A stretch of 64,000 bases of DNA from Colwellia psychrerythraea (GCF_000764225.1 NZ_JQED01000046.1:82040-146039); one strand, 5' to 3'. Shown: positions 17,087 to 26,708, counted from the first letter of the stretch. The notes: a model not told the origin generated them from the sequence alone. Translations and numbers: made by a program.

Positions 17087-18274
17087 ATGAGCCTTCTAAA
17101 CAAAATTACCGTACCGATTTCCATAGCCCTATTATCGTCTAGTACGTTGGCTGCTTCTGACATTTTTACCGATAAACTTGATGGTAATTTTGATGCTTCA
17201 CGTTACCTTTCAGAAAATGCTTATGGTTTTTTACCTGTGCCAATTATCATTACTGACCCTGCTGTAGATGGTGGCTTAGGCATGATGGGTTTGTTTTTTC
17301 ATGAGACTGAAGAAGAGCAAGCAGTTCGACTAAAAAAAATGCAAGATGAGAGTAATGAAAAAGCATCCCGCAGTTTAATGCCGCCCAGCATTTCTGCCGC
17401 CTTTGGTGCATATACCGGCAATGACTCTTATTTTATCGGTGGTGGTCACCTTGGTTTTTTCAATAAAGGAAACATACGTTATATGGGTGGTGGCGGTTAT
17501 GGCGATGTAAATATAAACTTCTATGGTTTCGGTGATATAACCCTACCTATTCCCCTAGAAATTAATACCCAAGCGACTGCAATAATGCAAACGTTAAAGT
17601 TTAAACTAGGTGATAGTGCTTTTTATTTTGGCCCCATGCATCGCTATATTGATGCGCAAGTTAGTATCGTCAACTCAAGTGATGTTTTTAATAAAACCAC
17701 TAATAATTTACTCCCTGCTTTGTCGACTAACATCACCACTTCTGGTGCAGGTCTGACGATAGAGTACGACTCAAGAGATAATTTTTATTCACCCACTGAC
17801 GGACTAAAATACGAGCTGAATTACCTTTGGTTCAACGATGTTATCGGCTCAGATGTTGACTACACCTTAACTGAACTAACAGCCCTCAATTATTTCAAGA
17901 TCACAGATCATTGGCGAACGGCGTTTAGAGTTGAAGCTAACTATGTCGACTCTGAACAAATATTACCTCCTTATGCGACACCGTATATTTCAATGCGTGG
18001 TATACCGGCCGCTCGATATCAAGGGCAATCAGTTGCCTTATCTGAACTTGAAGTAGCCTATCGAATCAATTTACGCTGGGAGCTGAGTGCCTTTGCCGGT
18101 ATAGGTAAAGCTAGTGATAGTTTTTCTGACTTTTCTGATAGTGATAGTCGTGTCAGCAAAGGGGCAGGATTTCGCTACCTAATTGCTAGACGGTATGATT
18201 TTAATATGGGAATAGATATAGCGAGAGGTCCTGAGGATACCGTTTTTTACATCCAAGCAGGCTCTGCCTGGTAA
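17087..18274 (+). CDS. Omp85/BamA-type surface antigen barrel
   Basis: This 395-residue outer-membrane protein has a signal peptide (about 1-22, SSSTLAAS). The C-terminal two thirds is a beta-barrel with the bacterial surface antigen pattern: LTIEYDSRDNFYSPTDG, the conserved loop motif SMRGIPAARYQGQ, and a closing strand ending in aromatic W. There are no POTRA repeats, so it is not BamA itself; it resembles short Omp85-like proteins of unknown cargo. It ends in a region shared with the convergent rplI operon. Confidence 0.8.
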   Translation: MSLLNKITVPISIALLSSSTLAASDIFTDKLDGNFDASRYLSENAYGFLPVPIIITDPAVDGGLGMMGLFFHETEEEQAVRLKKMQDESNEKASRSLMPPSISAAFGAYTGNDSYFIGGGHLGFFNKGNIRYMGGGGYGDVNINFYGFGDITLPIPLEINTQATAIMQTLKFKLGDSAFYFGPMHRYIDAQVSIVNSSDVFNKTTNNLLPALSTNITTSGAGLTIEYDSRDNFYSPTDGLKYELNYLWFNDVIGSDVDYTLTELTALNYFKITDHWRTAFRVEANYVDSEQILPPYATPYISMRGIPAARYQGQSVALSELEVAYRINLRWELSAFAGIGKASDSFSDFSDSDSRVSKGAGFRYLIARRYDFNMGIDIARGPEDTVFYIQAGSAW

Positions 18275-18292
18275 ATTACTGGTTATAATTAA

Positions 18293-18358
18293 TAATAGCT
18301 GCGTTGCTCTCATTCCTAATAGCACACTATTAGTCAATCAAGCGCCTTGCTATTGTTA
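18293..18358. repeat. Dispersed intergenic repeat, copy B
   Basis: This is the second copy of the element at 4281-4341. On the minus strand it reads AAGGCGCTTGATTGA, then the dyad AATAGTGTGCTATT, then GAGAGCAACGCAG. Core order and spacing match copy A with a few substitutions. Confidence 0.7.
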
Positions 18359-18411
18359 ATTATCCCTGCGTAATTCCTCTGCCATCAAGATACCTCACTA
18401 TTACAAAGCGC

Positions 18412-18470
18412 GATTGAAATCCAGTCTACTGTAGGCGGGAATTTATTCTCGCATTTTTGAAAATTTATTC
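18412..18470. repeat. REP-like palindromic element, copy 1
   Basis: The segment has GCGATTGAAATCCAGTCTAC, then TGTAGGCGGGAATTTATTC and TCGC. Almost the same string occurs twice near 63487-63570. GTAGGCGGG with a paired CCCGCC arm is typical of REP palindromes beginning with a GTAG-type tetranucleotide. Confidence 0.65.
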
Positions 18471-18483
18471 GCGCCAAAACACA

Positions 18484-18530
18484 TAAAAAAACACCGCAAC
18501 CTCAAAGAGAGTGCGGTGCTTTTATTTTTG
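18484..18530. terminator. Bidirectional terminator, Omp85-like gene / rplI
   Basis: The stem CACCGCA/TGCGGTG is flanked by an A-run on the left and CTTTTATTTTT on the right. It therefore ends both the plus-strand barrel gene and the minus-strand ribosomal operon. Confidence 0.85.
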
Positions 18531-18583
18531 TAGTTGAAGCAAAGCTAATGCTCGCCTCGCGCGACTAAAGTCACGCCTACAAA

Positions 18584-19036
18584 TTATGCTTCAGCGATAA
18601 CGACAACTTTGATGCTAGTATCAACATCGTGATGTAAGTGAATAGCGATTTCGAATTCACCTGTTTCGCGGATAGCACCTAATGGTAAACGTACTTCAGC
18701 TTTAACAACTTCAACGCCAGCTTCAGTGATCGCATCAGCGATATCACGAGTACCAATAGAACCGAATAATTTACCTTCGTCACCAGCTTTTGATGCGATT
18801 GTAACTTCAGCAAGCTCAACAACTTTAGCTGCACGAGCTTCAGCTACTGCTAATACGTCAGCTAATTTAGCTTCGATTTCAGCACGACGAGCTTCAAAGT
18901 GCTCAACATTAGCTTCAGATGCAAATACTGCCTTACCTTGTGGTAATAAGTAGTTACGAGCATAACCTGATTTAACAGATACCTTGTCACCAAGGCCGCC
19001 TAATTTGGCGATTTTATCTAGAAGAATTACTTCCAT
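18584..19036 (-). CDS. rplI: 50S ribosomal protein L9
   Basis: This 150-residue protein binds 23S rRNA at the base of the L1 stalk. The N-terminal globular domain begins MEVILLDKIAKLGGLGDKV, with the conserved GYARNYLLPQGKA (about 24-36). A long connecting helix (about 40-75) and a C-terminal domain with GEGKLFGSIGTRDI follow. It is the last gene of the rpsF-priB-rpsR-rplI operon, followed by a strong terminator. Length is normal. Confidence 0.98.
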   Translation of the reverse strand: MEVILLDKIAKLGGLGDKVSVKSGYARNYLLPQGKAVFASEANVEHFEARRAEIEAKLADVLAVAEARAAKVVELAEVTIASKAGDEGKLFGSIGTRDIADAITEAGVEVVKAEVRLPLGAIRETGEFEIAIHLHHDVDTSIKVVVIAEA

Positions 19037-19053
19037 TTTAAACCCCTATTAGC

Positions 19054-19281
19054 TTACTTATGTAAGTCGGTGTATGGTAACAATGACAAGTAACGAGCGC
19101 GTTTAATAGCACGAGTTAATTGACGTTGATATTTAGCAGCAGTACCAGTGATACGGCTAGGAACAATTTTACCACTTTCAGTGATATAATTTTTTAAAGT
19201 TGCAATATCTTTATAATCGATAGATGTTGCGCCTTCCGCTGTAAAGCGGCAAAACTTACGACGTCTAAAAAAACGAGACAT
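19054..19281 (-). CDS. rpsR: 30S ribosomal protein S18
   Basis: This 75-residue protein forms the S6:S18 heterodimer on the platform of the small subunit. It begins MSRFFRRRKFCRFT, the standard start, behind TTGGAG; the in-frame codons upstream are not used. YKDIATLKNYITESGKI and SRITGT are conserved rRNA-binding parts. It lies between priB and rplI. Confidence 0.97.
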   Translation of the reverse strand: MSRFFRRRKFCRFTAEGATSIDYKDIATLKNYITESGKIVPSRITGTAAKYQRQLTRAIKRARYLSLLPYTDLHK

Positions 19282-19334
19282 GGAGTTCTCCAATATGGTT
19301 TTATTTAACTAACAATTTTGTCAGTAAATAAAGC

Positions 19335-19649
19335 CTAATTAATCATTTCAATTTGCTGAGCATGTAATGCTAAAAGCGGATTACCGTTTCTAGATTCGTG
19401 ACGATTAATAAAACCAGTCACTTTTATTACATTCCCTGCAATTAATTCACGAGTTAAGTGTGATAAATCACCTGTAGCAACTACTTGTATTCGGACAAAT
19501 GCTTGTCGATTCATACCAGCTTCATTTTGTATAGACTTGTGGTCTATTGAAAACTGACTATGACTAATACCGGCAGGGCTGGTTGAATGCTTTGGGGCTC
19601 TTACCACCTCACCTATCAACACTAGGCAATTCTCTTGCGAGAAAATCAC
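19335..19649 (-). CDS. priB: Primosomal replication protein N, PriB
   Basis: This 104-residue single OB-fold protein binds single-stranded DNA and helps PriA restart stalled replication forks. The start NCLVLIGEVV and the end ALHAQQIEMIN fit PriB. The start codon is a GTG at 19649, only 7 bases after the rpsF stop. Its place between rpsF and rpsR is the classic gammaproteobacterial arrangement and ties it to ribosomal protein expression. Confidence 0.93.
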   Translation of the reverse strand: MIFSQENCLVLIGEVVRAPKHSTSPAGISHSQFSIDHKSIQNEAGMNRQAFVRIQVVATGDLSHLTRELIAGNVIKVTGFINRHESRNGNPLLALHAQQIEMIN

Positions 19650-19656
19650 AGATTAC

Positions 19657-20088
19657 TTATTCTTCGCTAGCAGCTTCTTCAGATTTCTCTTCAGTAGAGA
19701 CTTCTTTAGCTTCAACTGGCGCAGCAGCAACATCTTTCTTAACTTCGCGGCGATCGTCACGACGCTCTTCTTTAGCAGCAGCCATTGGCGATGCTTCAGT
19801 TACCGCGTCTTTAGTACGCATAATCATGTTACGAATAACAACATCGTTATAACGGAAAGCTGTTTCAAGTTCATCAATAACTGATTGTGGCGCTTCAATG
19901 TTCATAAGAACATAGTGTGCTTTATGTAGTTTATTGATTGGGTATGCTAATTGACGACGGCCCCAGTCTTCAAGACGGTGGATTTTGCCTTCAGCAGCAT
20001 TGATCAAGTCTGTGTAGCGCTGGATCATACCAGACACTTGTTCACTCTGATCAGGGTGAACCATAAATACGATTTCGTAATGACGCAT
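19657..20088 (-). CDS. rpsF: 30S ribosomal protein S6
   Basis: This 143-residue protein pairs with S18. The ferredoxin-like fold covers about 1-98 (MRHYEIVFMVHPDQSEQV, LEDWGRRQLAYPI, AHYVLMNIEA). It is followed by a charged Glu/Ala/Lys-rich tail (about 105-143), longer than in many species. In E. coli the S6 tail receives extra glutamates from RimK. First gene of the operon, behind AAGGAG and a structured leader. Confidence 0.97.
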   Translation of the reverse strand: MRHYEIVFMVHPDQSEQVSGMIQRYTDLINAAEGKIHRLEDWGRRQLAYPINKLHKAHYVLMNIEAPQSVIDELETAFRYNDVVIRNMIMRTKDAVTEASPMAAAKEERRDDRREVKKDVAAAPVEAKEVSTEEKSEEAASEE

Positions 20089-20150
20089 TACGAGCTCCTT
20101 ACGGTTGTAGTCTCATTATCTGGCACAGCCAACACCAGTTGAGACAAGGA
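20089..20150 (-). promoter_or_regulatory. Candidate S6:S18-binding leader of rpsF
   Basis: On the minus strand, ahead of rpsF, GTCTCA pairs with TGAGAC, and an inner CTGG/CCAG pair lies between them. ACAACCGTAAGGAG follows and runs into the ribosome site. rpsF operons in many bacteria are autoregulated by S6:S18 binding a leader hairpin with a CCG-containing bulge. The match here is by layout, not a covariance search. Confidence 0.45.
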
Positions 20151-20280
20151 ACAAAAGTTTAGGCTGAATTAAGGAGGCGTATTGTAGGGAAAACAACCAG
20201 CAAAAGCAAGCAATAACGAAGCGATACTTATTTATAAAAAAACAGCAGGCTGCACTTATCTTTTTATAAAAAAAAGACCA

Positions 20281-21636
20281 TTATTTTATCGATTCAATAT
20301 TCACTATTTCAGAACGATTTAAGGTGATTTTAAAGCGCTGTAAGGATTCCTCACCCTTACAAAAATGCCGTAAAATAAGATTAATTTGATAACGCTGCTC
20401 AACACCTTGGCTTGAAATTTTTTGCCCATCTAAGCTATATAATCGACCAGCCCCTTTTTTCAAGAACCGTACAAAAGGTGTTAAATTAAAAAATGTCTGT
20501 TGTTGAATTTCATCGTAGCCAGGCAAGAATTCTTTTGCAATAACCTTATTATCGCAGCGAAAATGCAATAACTGAGCAGCTTGCTTGTTTTGTTGCCTAC
20601 GCTGTTGGAACAATGCATTGACAGACTTTGGTAAATCTTTAGTCCTTATGTATTCTAACCACAAAATCTGACTCAAAATTCGCTTTTTAGTAACACTATG
20701 AGTAAACAAGTTTTGCCATTTGGGCCGACCTTTTTGAATTTTTCGCCAAATAAGGCTGGTTAAGTCTTCCTTAAAGGTTTCTCGTAAGCCGTATACAAGC
20801 CCCAAAAAAGCCACTAAAGCAAGGGTTACTTCGGTAAAGTTAGTTCGAGCATTGAGCACTAACAACATTACAAATGCCATAATAACAGCAGTAACAACAC
20901 CACGGACAAAACGTTTTAAGTTGACATTTAAATACCGAGTTTTCCGCTGAAAGACTACGCCATATTCTATTAATCGCTGTAACAAACGCATTTTGTTAGT
21001 AATGCGATTTGCATCATCAAGAGTCACTTGTGAGTTATATTTATTTTCAATGCGATAATCATTTTCACTTCGACATAAACTTAACAGTAGCTCTCGTTCA
21101 ACGGTGAATTCTGAGCTTTTAGGACCCCTTGAGAGTAGCTTTAAGAAAGATTGCTCTATATGCCAACTTAAATAGTTATCTGCATTTTCAAAAAAGGAAT
21201 TAAACTTCTTATCAGGAGGTGTATAGCGTCTTAACTTTTTAGTCAAAGAAAGCGTTTGCTCTGCCAATTCAACTGCTGCAGGATAAAACTCCTCAGCCTC
21301 TTTAAGCTTTAGTGTTTGTTTAATATCGGCATCTAGCGCTTTTTTAACTTGATAGGAGTACAAATTAAGGTTTAACCGATAATCACTTTGTTCACCTTTT
21401 TTTTGGCTGACAAAACGACTACGTACTAAAGGCAGATGCAGTTGGTCTGCATAATAAGCACTATGGTTTTTAATATTAGAATAGAAAAACTCTTCTTCAT
21501 TCAGGGTACTGGGGTTAATACCCATTTCAACCGGCAGTGAGAAGTACAAATCAATACGTTGATAATCTTGCGGTAATAACTGATGGCTAACTTTAAAGGA
21601 CAAGTTTTCATCTTGGCTGAGTTTAGTATTATTCAC
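20281..21636 (-). CDS. Membrane protein of unknown function, 451 residues
   Basis: I do not recognise this family. Two adjacent hydrophobic helices lie at about 248-285 (VVTAVIMAFVMLLVLNA and VTLALVAFLGLVYGL). The long N-terminal part is charged and the C-terminal part is basic. The pattern suggests a bitopic hairpin in the inner membrane with both large domains in the cytoplasm. An EEFFYSN start and the ending RFKITLNRSEIVNIE are strand-like. It stands alone between the rpsF operon and nagX. Confidence 0.6.
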   Translation of the reverse strand: MNNTKLSQDENLSFKVSHQLLPQDYQRIDLYFSLPVEMGINPSTLNEEEFFYSNIKNHSAYYADQLHLPLVRSRFVSQKKGEQSDYRLNLNLYSYQVKKALDADIKQTLKLKEAEEFYPAAVELAEQTLSLTKKLRRYTPPDKKFNSFFENADNYLSWHIEQSFLKLLSRGPKSSEFTVERELLLSLCRSENDYRIENKYNSQVTLDDANRITNKMRLLQRLIEYGVVFQRKTRYLNVNLKRFVRGVVTAVIMAFVMLLVLNARTNFTEVTLALVAFLGLVYGLRETFKEDLTSLIWRKIQKGRPKWQNLFTHSVTKKRILSQILWLEYIRTKDLPKSVNALFQQRRQQNKQAAQLLHFRCDNKVIAKEFLPGYDEIQQQTFFNLTPFVRFLKKGAGRLYSLDGQKISSQGVEQRYQINLILRHFCKGEESLQRFKITLNRSEIVNIESIK

Positions 21637-21777
21637 TCGTAAAAAGGACTCCTTATTCTAAGAAGGTTAATAATTTTTAACCATTAGATAAGCATAGCAA
21701 AAACAAGGATTTTCTGACAGGTTTTTCAGCCCTTACCCTATATATTATTTAGAGAGTTAAGGGCTGAAAGAGTCACA

Positions 21778-22854
21778 TTATATTTTGATAAATATTTTTC
21801 GTTGATACAATTTTAATGAGACAAACCAGAAAAATACCACATGTGAAAATGCAAAAATAAAGGAAGCGAGTTTAGGAGAAAATACACCGTTTAGCTGCAT
21901 ATATAACCAAGCATACATGGATGTATCACCAATATTAATGTTTAGATACAGGGTTACTACTAAAAATGACAATACATAGACAAATAATGGGTTAGTACCA
22001 TAAACAAGTAAAGGCTCTGCCAGTTTCACTTGTTTCATTATGTCAATTAACCAGATAAAAGCTGCCAGTAATAAACAAGCAAAACCTGTGCTATAAATGA
22101 CATAAGACGGGGTCCATAGCGACTTATTAATAGGCAAAACTAAATTCCATAGCACGCCCAGTCCTATGGCTAATCCACCAATTAGCGTTAACCTAACAAC
22201 ACTGTTCTTCTTATCTTCAATACGGGTTAAATAACGTGTTAATTCAAAGCCAAGTAACATATTCACTACTGCAGGAATAGTACTCAACAACCCCTCAGGT
22301 TCAAATGCAACACCACGCATATTATACATATGATTAGCACCCAATACCGCTAAATCAAGCTGGCGAATAATATTACCATCAATGGTTAAAGCGCTTTCTC
22401 CCACACTAAGAAGTAATACCCAATAGGCTAATAAAATTACAGCTGACGCAATAAAAATACCCGTTCGATTGAGTGTAAGAACTAAACAAGCTGCGACTGT
22501 GTAGGCGATGCCAATTCGTTGTAAAATCCCCATAATCCGCCAATCTTCAACATTAGCAGTGAATGGAATGATATTTAACATAAAGCCAATAAAAAACATG
22601 ATGAAACCACGTTTTATTATTTTTCTAAATTGTTCAGGGCTAGCCGCAAAATGACTCTTCTTAAAAGAGAAAAACATTGCAGAGCCAATAATAAATAAGA
22701 AAAACGGGAAAACTAAGTCTGTTGGTGTTGCACCATTCCAATCGGCGTGCAGTAGAGGGGCGTATACATGTGACCAAGTACCTGGGGTATTCACTAAAAT
22801 CATTAAAGCTATAGTAATCCCTCTAAAAGCATCGAGCGCAAGATAACGAGTCAT
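21778..22854 (-). CDS. nagX: NagX-like transmembrane glucosamine N-acetyltransferase
   Basis: This 358-residue protein has about ten membrane helices. The N-terminus RYLALDAFRGITIALMIL and the segment TPTDLVFPFFLFIIGSAM match the heparan-alpha-glucosaminide acetyltransferase-like (DUF5009/HGSNAT) family. In marine gammaproteobacteria nagX lies in chitin and N-acetylglucosamine gene sets, where it is thought to acetylate glucosamine or chitosan fragments at the membrane. No other nag genes are in the window. A perfect 28-bp palindrome lies 31 bp before its start and is likely its operator. Confidence 0.8.
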   Translation of the reverse strand: MTRYLALDAFRGITIALMILVNTPGTWSHVYAPLLHADWNGATPTDLVFPFFLFIIGSAMFFSFKKSHFAASPEQFRKIIKRGFIMFFIGFMLNIIPFTANVEDWRIMGILQRIGIAYTVAACLVLTLNRTGIFIASAVILLAYWVLLLSVGESALTIDGNIIRQLDLAVLGANHMYNMRGVAFEPEGLLSTIPAVVNMLLGFELTRYLTRIEDKKNSVVRLTLIGGLAIGLGVLWNLVLPINKSLWTPSYVIYSTGFACLLLAAFIWLIDIMKQVKLAEPLLVYGTNPLFVYVLSFLVVTLYLNINIGDTSMYAWLYMQLNGVFSPKLASFIFAFSHVVFFWFVSLKLYQRKIFIKI

Positions 22855-22885
22855 GATTATTTCCTAACAAAATTTGTATTACTCA

Positions 22886-22913
22886 TTGTAAAAGACAGCG
22901 CTGTCTTTTACAA
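22886..22913. promoter_or_regulatory. Perfect 28-bp palindrome, likely operator of nagX
   Basis: The half-site TTGTAAAAGACAGC is followed at once by its exact reverse complement, so the dyad centres on GC with no loop. ACA-GC-GC-TGT symmetry around the centre is characteristic of LacI-family operators. NagR-type regulators of N-acetylglucosamine genes use sites of this general shape. A direct read shows the palindrome; the regulator is inferred. Confidence 0.65.
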
Positions 22914-23169
22914 GAAAAAGCAAATTTAAATCTAGGGACAGGAAACGCTCAAATTTCACATCACCAACCATGTAAAGTTAATAGCAATCAAAAAGCCTCT
23001 TTTAACAGCCATACCCCTTATTGAAAGAAAACAGATATGGACAGTTTATATGAGTTATTGGATTAATTAGAGATTATTGGACGAACTAAAAATACTTACG
23101 CGCTGATAAGTAGCTATGATACACTGGAAATCCTATCCATTCTTAGACAAAACAGAACCGAATAGCACC

Positions 23170-23610
23170 ATGAAGGCAGAATCTTTATTACAACAAGCAC
23201 AATTCGTTTGCCAAAAAAAAGGCGCACGTTTTACTAAAGTAAGAGAACAAGTTTTTTTACTATTAGCTAACCGTCAAGGAGCGGTTGGCGCTTACGATTT
23301 ACTCTCCGAATTAAAAGAACTAGATGCCGCAGCCAAACCTGCAACGATTTATCGCGCTTTAGATTTTTTATCTAAGCAGGGTTTTGTACATAAAATAGAA
23401 TCTATCAATGCTTTTATTATGTGCCACCATTTTGGTGAATGTGATCACCCTGTACAGCTATTAATTTGCGATGAATGTGGTCATGTTGAAGAAATTCAGT
23501 CCAATAACTTTGATTTAGCATTACGTACTATGGCTGATGCGAATGGTTTTACTATCACACATCAAATAGTTGAAGCACACGGCCGCTGTAAAAACTGTAA
23601 TAACGTATAA
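23170..23610 (+). CDS. zur: Zinc uptake regulator Zur (Fur family)
   Basis: This zinc-sensing repressor of zinc-uptake genes has an N-terminal winged helix (about 1-85) including KPATIYRALDFLSKQGFVHK, the Zur recognition-helix region. A C-terminal dimerisation domain carries the structural zinc site (CDECGH and CKNCN). MCHHFGECDH is the sensing region. The ATG at 23170 (MKAESLLQQA) aligns with E. coli Zur; an ATG at 23116 would add 18 residues. A Zur-like box is found upstream of the merC gene at 39.4 kb in this window. Confidence 0.88.
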   Translation: MKAESLLQQAQFVCQKKGARFTKVREQVFLLLANRQGAVGAYDLLSELKELDAAAKPATIYRALDFLSKQGFVHKIESINAFIMCHHFGECDHPVQLLICDECGHVEEIQSNNFDLALRTMADANGFTITHQIVEAHGRCKNCNNV

Positions 23611-23837
23611 CTCTCCTGCAGTTAGCTCACCGTTAATCTTATAATTATTACTTTCTACCGCAAATCTTCACCTTGAAAATAACAAGGTGTTTTGATTGTG
23701 GTATAAATTCCAGATCAACACTCAATGTTGTATATACCTGTTGTCATTCAAGTGCTCGTTTCAGTATTATTTAGCCGTTTGATTGCACACGTACCATAAA
23801 ACGTTAACAGCGTGTACTCCCGCTACCTTGGAAAATT

Positions 23838-26191
23838 ATGAAATACTCAACCTCTACCGCCTTAATTGCTCTAACAATGGCTTTTTCTGTTTTTCTGTCA
23901 GTAGACAGTCAGGCAAGTAAAGTTGCGTTCGACGATAAATTTCGTCAATTAGGTGAGGTTTTACCTACACCCAATATTTATCGTGCTGCTTCAGGTACGC
24001 CTGGACATAAGTATTGGCAACAACAAGTTGATTACGATATTTCTATAGCGCTTGATGACGACACTCAACAATTAACTGGTGAGCAAATCATGGATTATCA
24101 AAATAATTCTCCAGATACTTTACGCTATTTATGGATACAACTAGACCAAAACCGCATGAAGCGTGACTCAGCTTATAAGATGACAAGCACAGCACCAAGC
24201 GAGAAAAAAGTCACATACAAGAGCTTTCGCAGTTTGGTTGAATCACCCGCTTTCGATGGTGGTTACGGCATAACAAAAGTAACGGCTAGTAATGGTAAAC
24301 CATTACACTATGTTATCAATGGCACCATGATGCGTGTCGATTTACCTAAGCCGTTAAAATCGGGTGCCAGTGTTGAAATAAATATCAATTGGCACTACCA
24401 ACTACATGAGCAAAAGTGCTTGGGGGTCGTTCAGGTTATGAATATTTTAAAGAAGATAAGAACTATCTCTACGAAATTGCTAGTTGGTTCCCAAGAGCCG
24501 CCGCTTACTACGATGCAATGGGCTGGCAAAATAAACAGTTTTTAGGAAATGGCGAGTTCACCCTAGAGTTTGGTGACTATGATGTAAAAATTACCGTACC
24601 TGCCGATCACATTGTAGCGGCCACAGGGGTTTTACAAAATGAGAAAAATGTACTCACTAACCAACAACGAAAACGCTTAAAGCAAGCCAAAAAAGCTAAA
24701 AAACCGGTATTGATCATTACCCCTGAAGAAGCATTAGCAAATGAAAAGTCACGCAGCACTAAAACAAAAACGTGGCATTTCAAAGCCCAAAATGTGCGTG
24801 ATTTTGCCTTTGCCTCAAGTCGAAAATTCATCTGGGATGCTCAGGGTTATCAGCAAAGTAATAGTCATACCATGGCCATGTCATTTTACCCTAACGAAGG
24901 TAACCCGCTTTGGGAAAAGTATTCAACCGAAGCCATAATCCATACCATGGAACAATATAGTAAGTATACTTTTGAGTACCCTTACCCTGTTTCTATTTCA
25001 GTTAACGGTCCAGTTGGCGGTATGGAATACCCTATGATTACCTTCAATGGTCCTCGACCAACACTTGATAAAAAAACGGGAAAAAAGACTTATTCTCGCC
25101 GGACAAAATACGGTTTGGTTGGTGTCATTATTCATGAAGTAGGTCACAATTACTTCCCTATGATTGTTAACTCTGATGAACGTCAGTGGACTTGGATGGA
25201 TGAAGGATTAAACACCTTCTTACAGTTCTTGGCAGAGCAATCTTGGGAAGAAGGTTATCCATCTCGCCGTGGCCACGCTGCTAAGATTACCAGTTATATG
25301 AAAAGTGATAATCAAGTACCTATTATGACCAACTCAGAGTCTATTTTGCAGTTTGGTAATAATGCTTATGGGAAACCTGCGACAGCGTTAAATATTTTAC
25401 GCGAAACCATTATGGGCCGTGAGTTATTCGACTTTGCTTTTAAAGAATATGCCCAACGCTGGAAGTTTAAACGCCCTACGCCAGCTGACTTTTTCCGCAC
25501 TATGGAAGATGCATCTGCAGTTGATTTAGATTGGTTCTGGCGTGGTTGGTTTTACACCACTGACCATGTAGATTTAGCTATCGATAATGTCTATTTATAT
25601 CGTCCAAACAGTCAAAATCCAGATATTGAAGAAGCTTGGGAGCGTGCACTAGAGAATGAGCAACCTCAATTTATCAGTGATTTACGTAATAAAGGTCAAT
25701 GGGTTCGCACTCAAGACAAAACTGAGCTATTAGATTTTTACAACGAGCATGATGAATTTACCGCCACAAATGCTGATCGTAATAAATATAATCAAGAGCA
25801 CCAAGAGCTAGAGCCTTGGGAGCAGGAACTGTTGATTAATGATAGTAACTTTTATGTCATCGATTTTTCTAATCACGGCGGCTTAGTGATGCCTATTTTA
25901 CTCGACATTACTTATGCCGATAGCACAACTGAACATATTTACATTCCTGCTGAAATTTGGCGTAAAAACAGTAAAAAGGTATCTAAACTATTAATTCGTG
26001 ACAAAGAAATTACTAAAATTGCGCTAGATGCTAACTGGCAAACTGCTGATGTGAACATTAATAATAATTATTGGCCAGCACGCCCAATTAAATCGCGTTT
26101 TGATCTCTACAAAGAAAAGAAAAAAGACATGATGCGTGATTACAATGAAGAACTTAAAGACATCTCAGTTGATAAGAGCAATGATGAGTAA
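23838..26191 (+). pseudogene. M1-family zinc metallopeptidase, frameshifted
   Basis: Two overlapping frames encode one exported M1 aminopeptidase-like protein. The first (from 23838) has a signal peptide and the N-terminal beta domain, up to HYQLHEQK. The second continues with LGGRSGYEYFKED, the zinc motif HEVGHNY (about 25133-25150) and WMDEGLN, through to the stop at 26189. The switch lies at about 24411-24418 in CAAAAGTG: one extra A would restore one continuous frame (QKVLGGRSG). So this is a one-base deletion in an A-run, either a real mutation or a sequencing error. The downstream DUF6702 gene overlaps its end, as an operon partner. Confidence 0.85.
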
Positions 26192-26708
26192 AGTATTTAA
26201 AAAATATATTTTTGCTATCAGCTTTTATATCGGACTTGTAGCTTCAGCTACAAGTCATACCTATTTTTTTGGGGTCAGTGATATTTATGCTAACCCTAAT
26301 ACTCAACACCTTGAAATAGTGCATCAATTTACCGCCCATGATATAGAAAATGCCATAGCTGAAAGTAAACAGATACACTTTTCGGCTGAACATAAAGATT
26401 ATGATTTATATATTCAACAATATTTTGAGCAACAATTTTCACTCGAGAAAAGCCAAGTTGAAATTCCATTAACTTGGTTAGGCTTTGAATTAACATCGGG
26501 AAAAATTATTGCCTATCAAGAAAGTAAAGGAGCAAATCTTTTACCGCAAATAATGGTAAAAAATGCAATACTCATTGATACTTACCCAAGACAAATAAAT
26601 ACCGTTAATTTTCAAGGTATCGATTTAAATGGTGGCGCTCTTTTTGGCAGCTTATCTTTCGACCACAGAGTCACAGAAGCAATTATTACTCAAAATATTA
26701 GTCAATAA
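26181..26708 (+). CDS. DUF6702 family protein, partner of M1 peptidase
   Basis: This exported protein of about 175 residues starts at the ATG at 26181 or 26184, overlapping the peptidase stop by about 10 bases. The signal peptide is about 1-25. FGVSDIYANPNTQHLEIVHQ, TAHDIENAI and the late FQGIDLNGG are typical of DUF6702, a periplasmic family often encoded directly after M1 peptidases. Function is unknown. Because the upstream gene is frameshifted, its translation may be affected if it depends on coupling. Confidence 0.75.
   Translation: MMSKVFKKYIFAISFYIGLVASATSHTYFFGVSDIYANPNTQHLEIVHQFTAHDIENAIAESKQIHFSAEHKDYDLYIQQYFEQQFSLEKSQVEIPLTWLGFELTSGKIIAYQESKGANLLPQIMVKNAILIDTYPRQINTVNFQGIDLNGGALFGSLSFDHRVTEAIITQNISQ

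Noticed and set aside
21725..21768. Inverted repeat TTCAGCCCTTA/TAAGGGCTGAA as nagX terminator
   Set aside because: Perfect 11-bp arms, but the loop is 22 bases and there is no T-run on either strand, so it is not called as a terminator.
24411..24418. Programmed -1 frameshift in the M1 peptidase
   Set aside because: The site CAAAAGTG is not a full slippery heptamer and there is no evident downstream pseudoknot; a one-base deletion is simpler.
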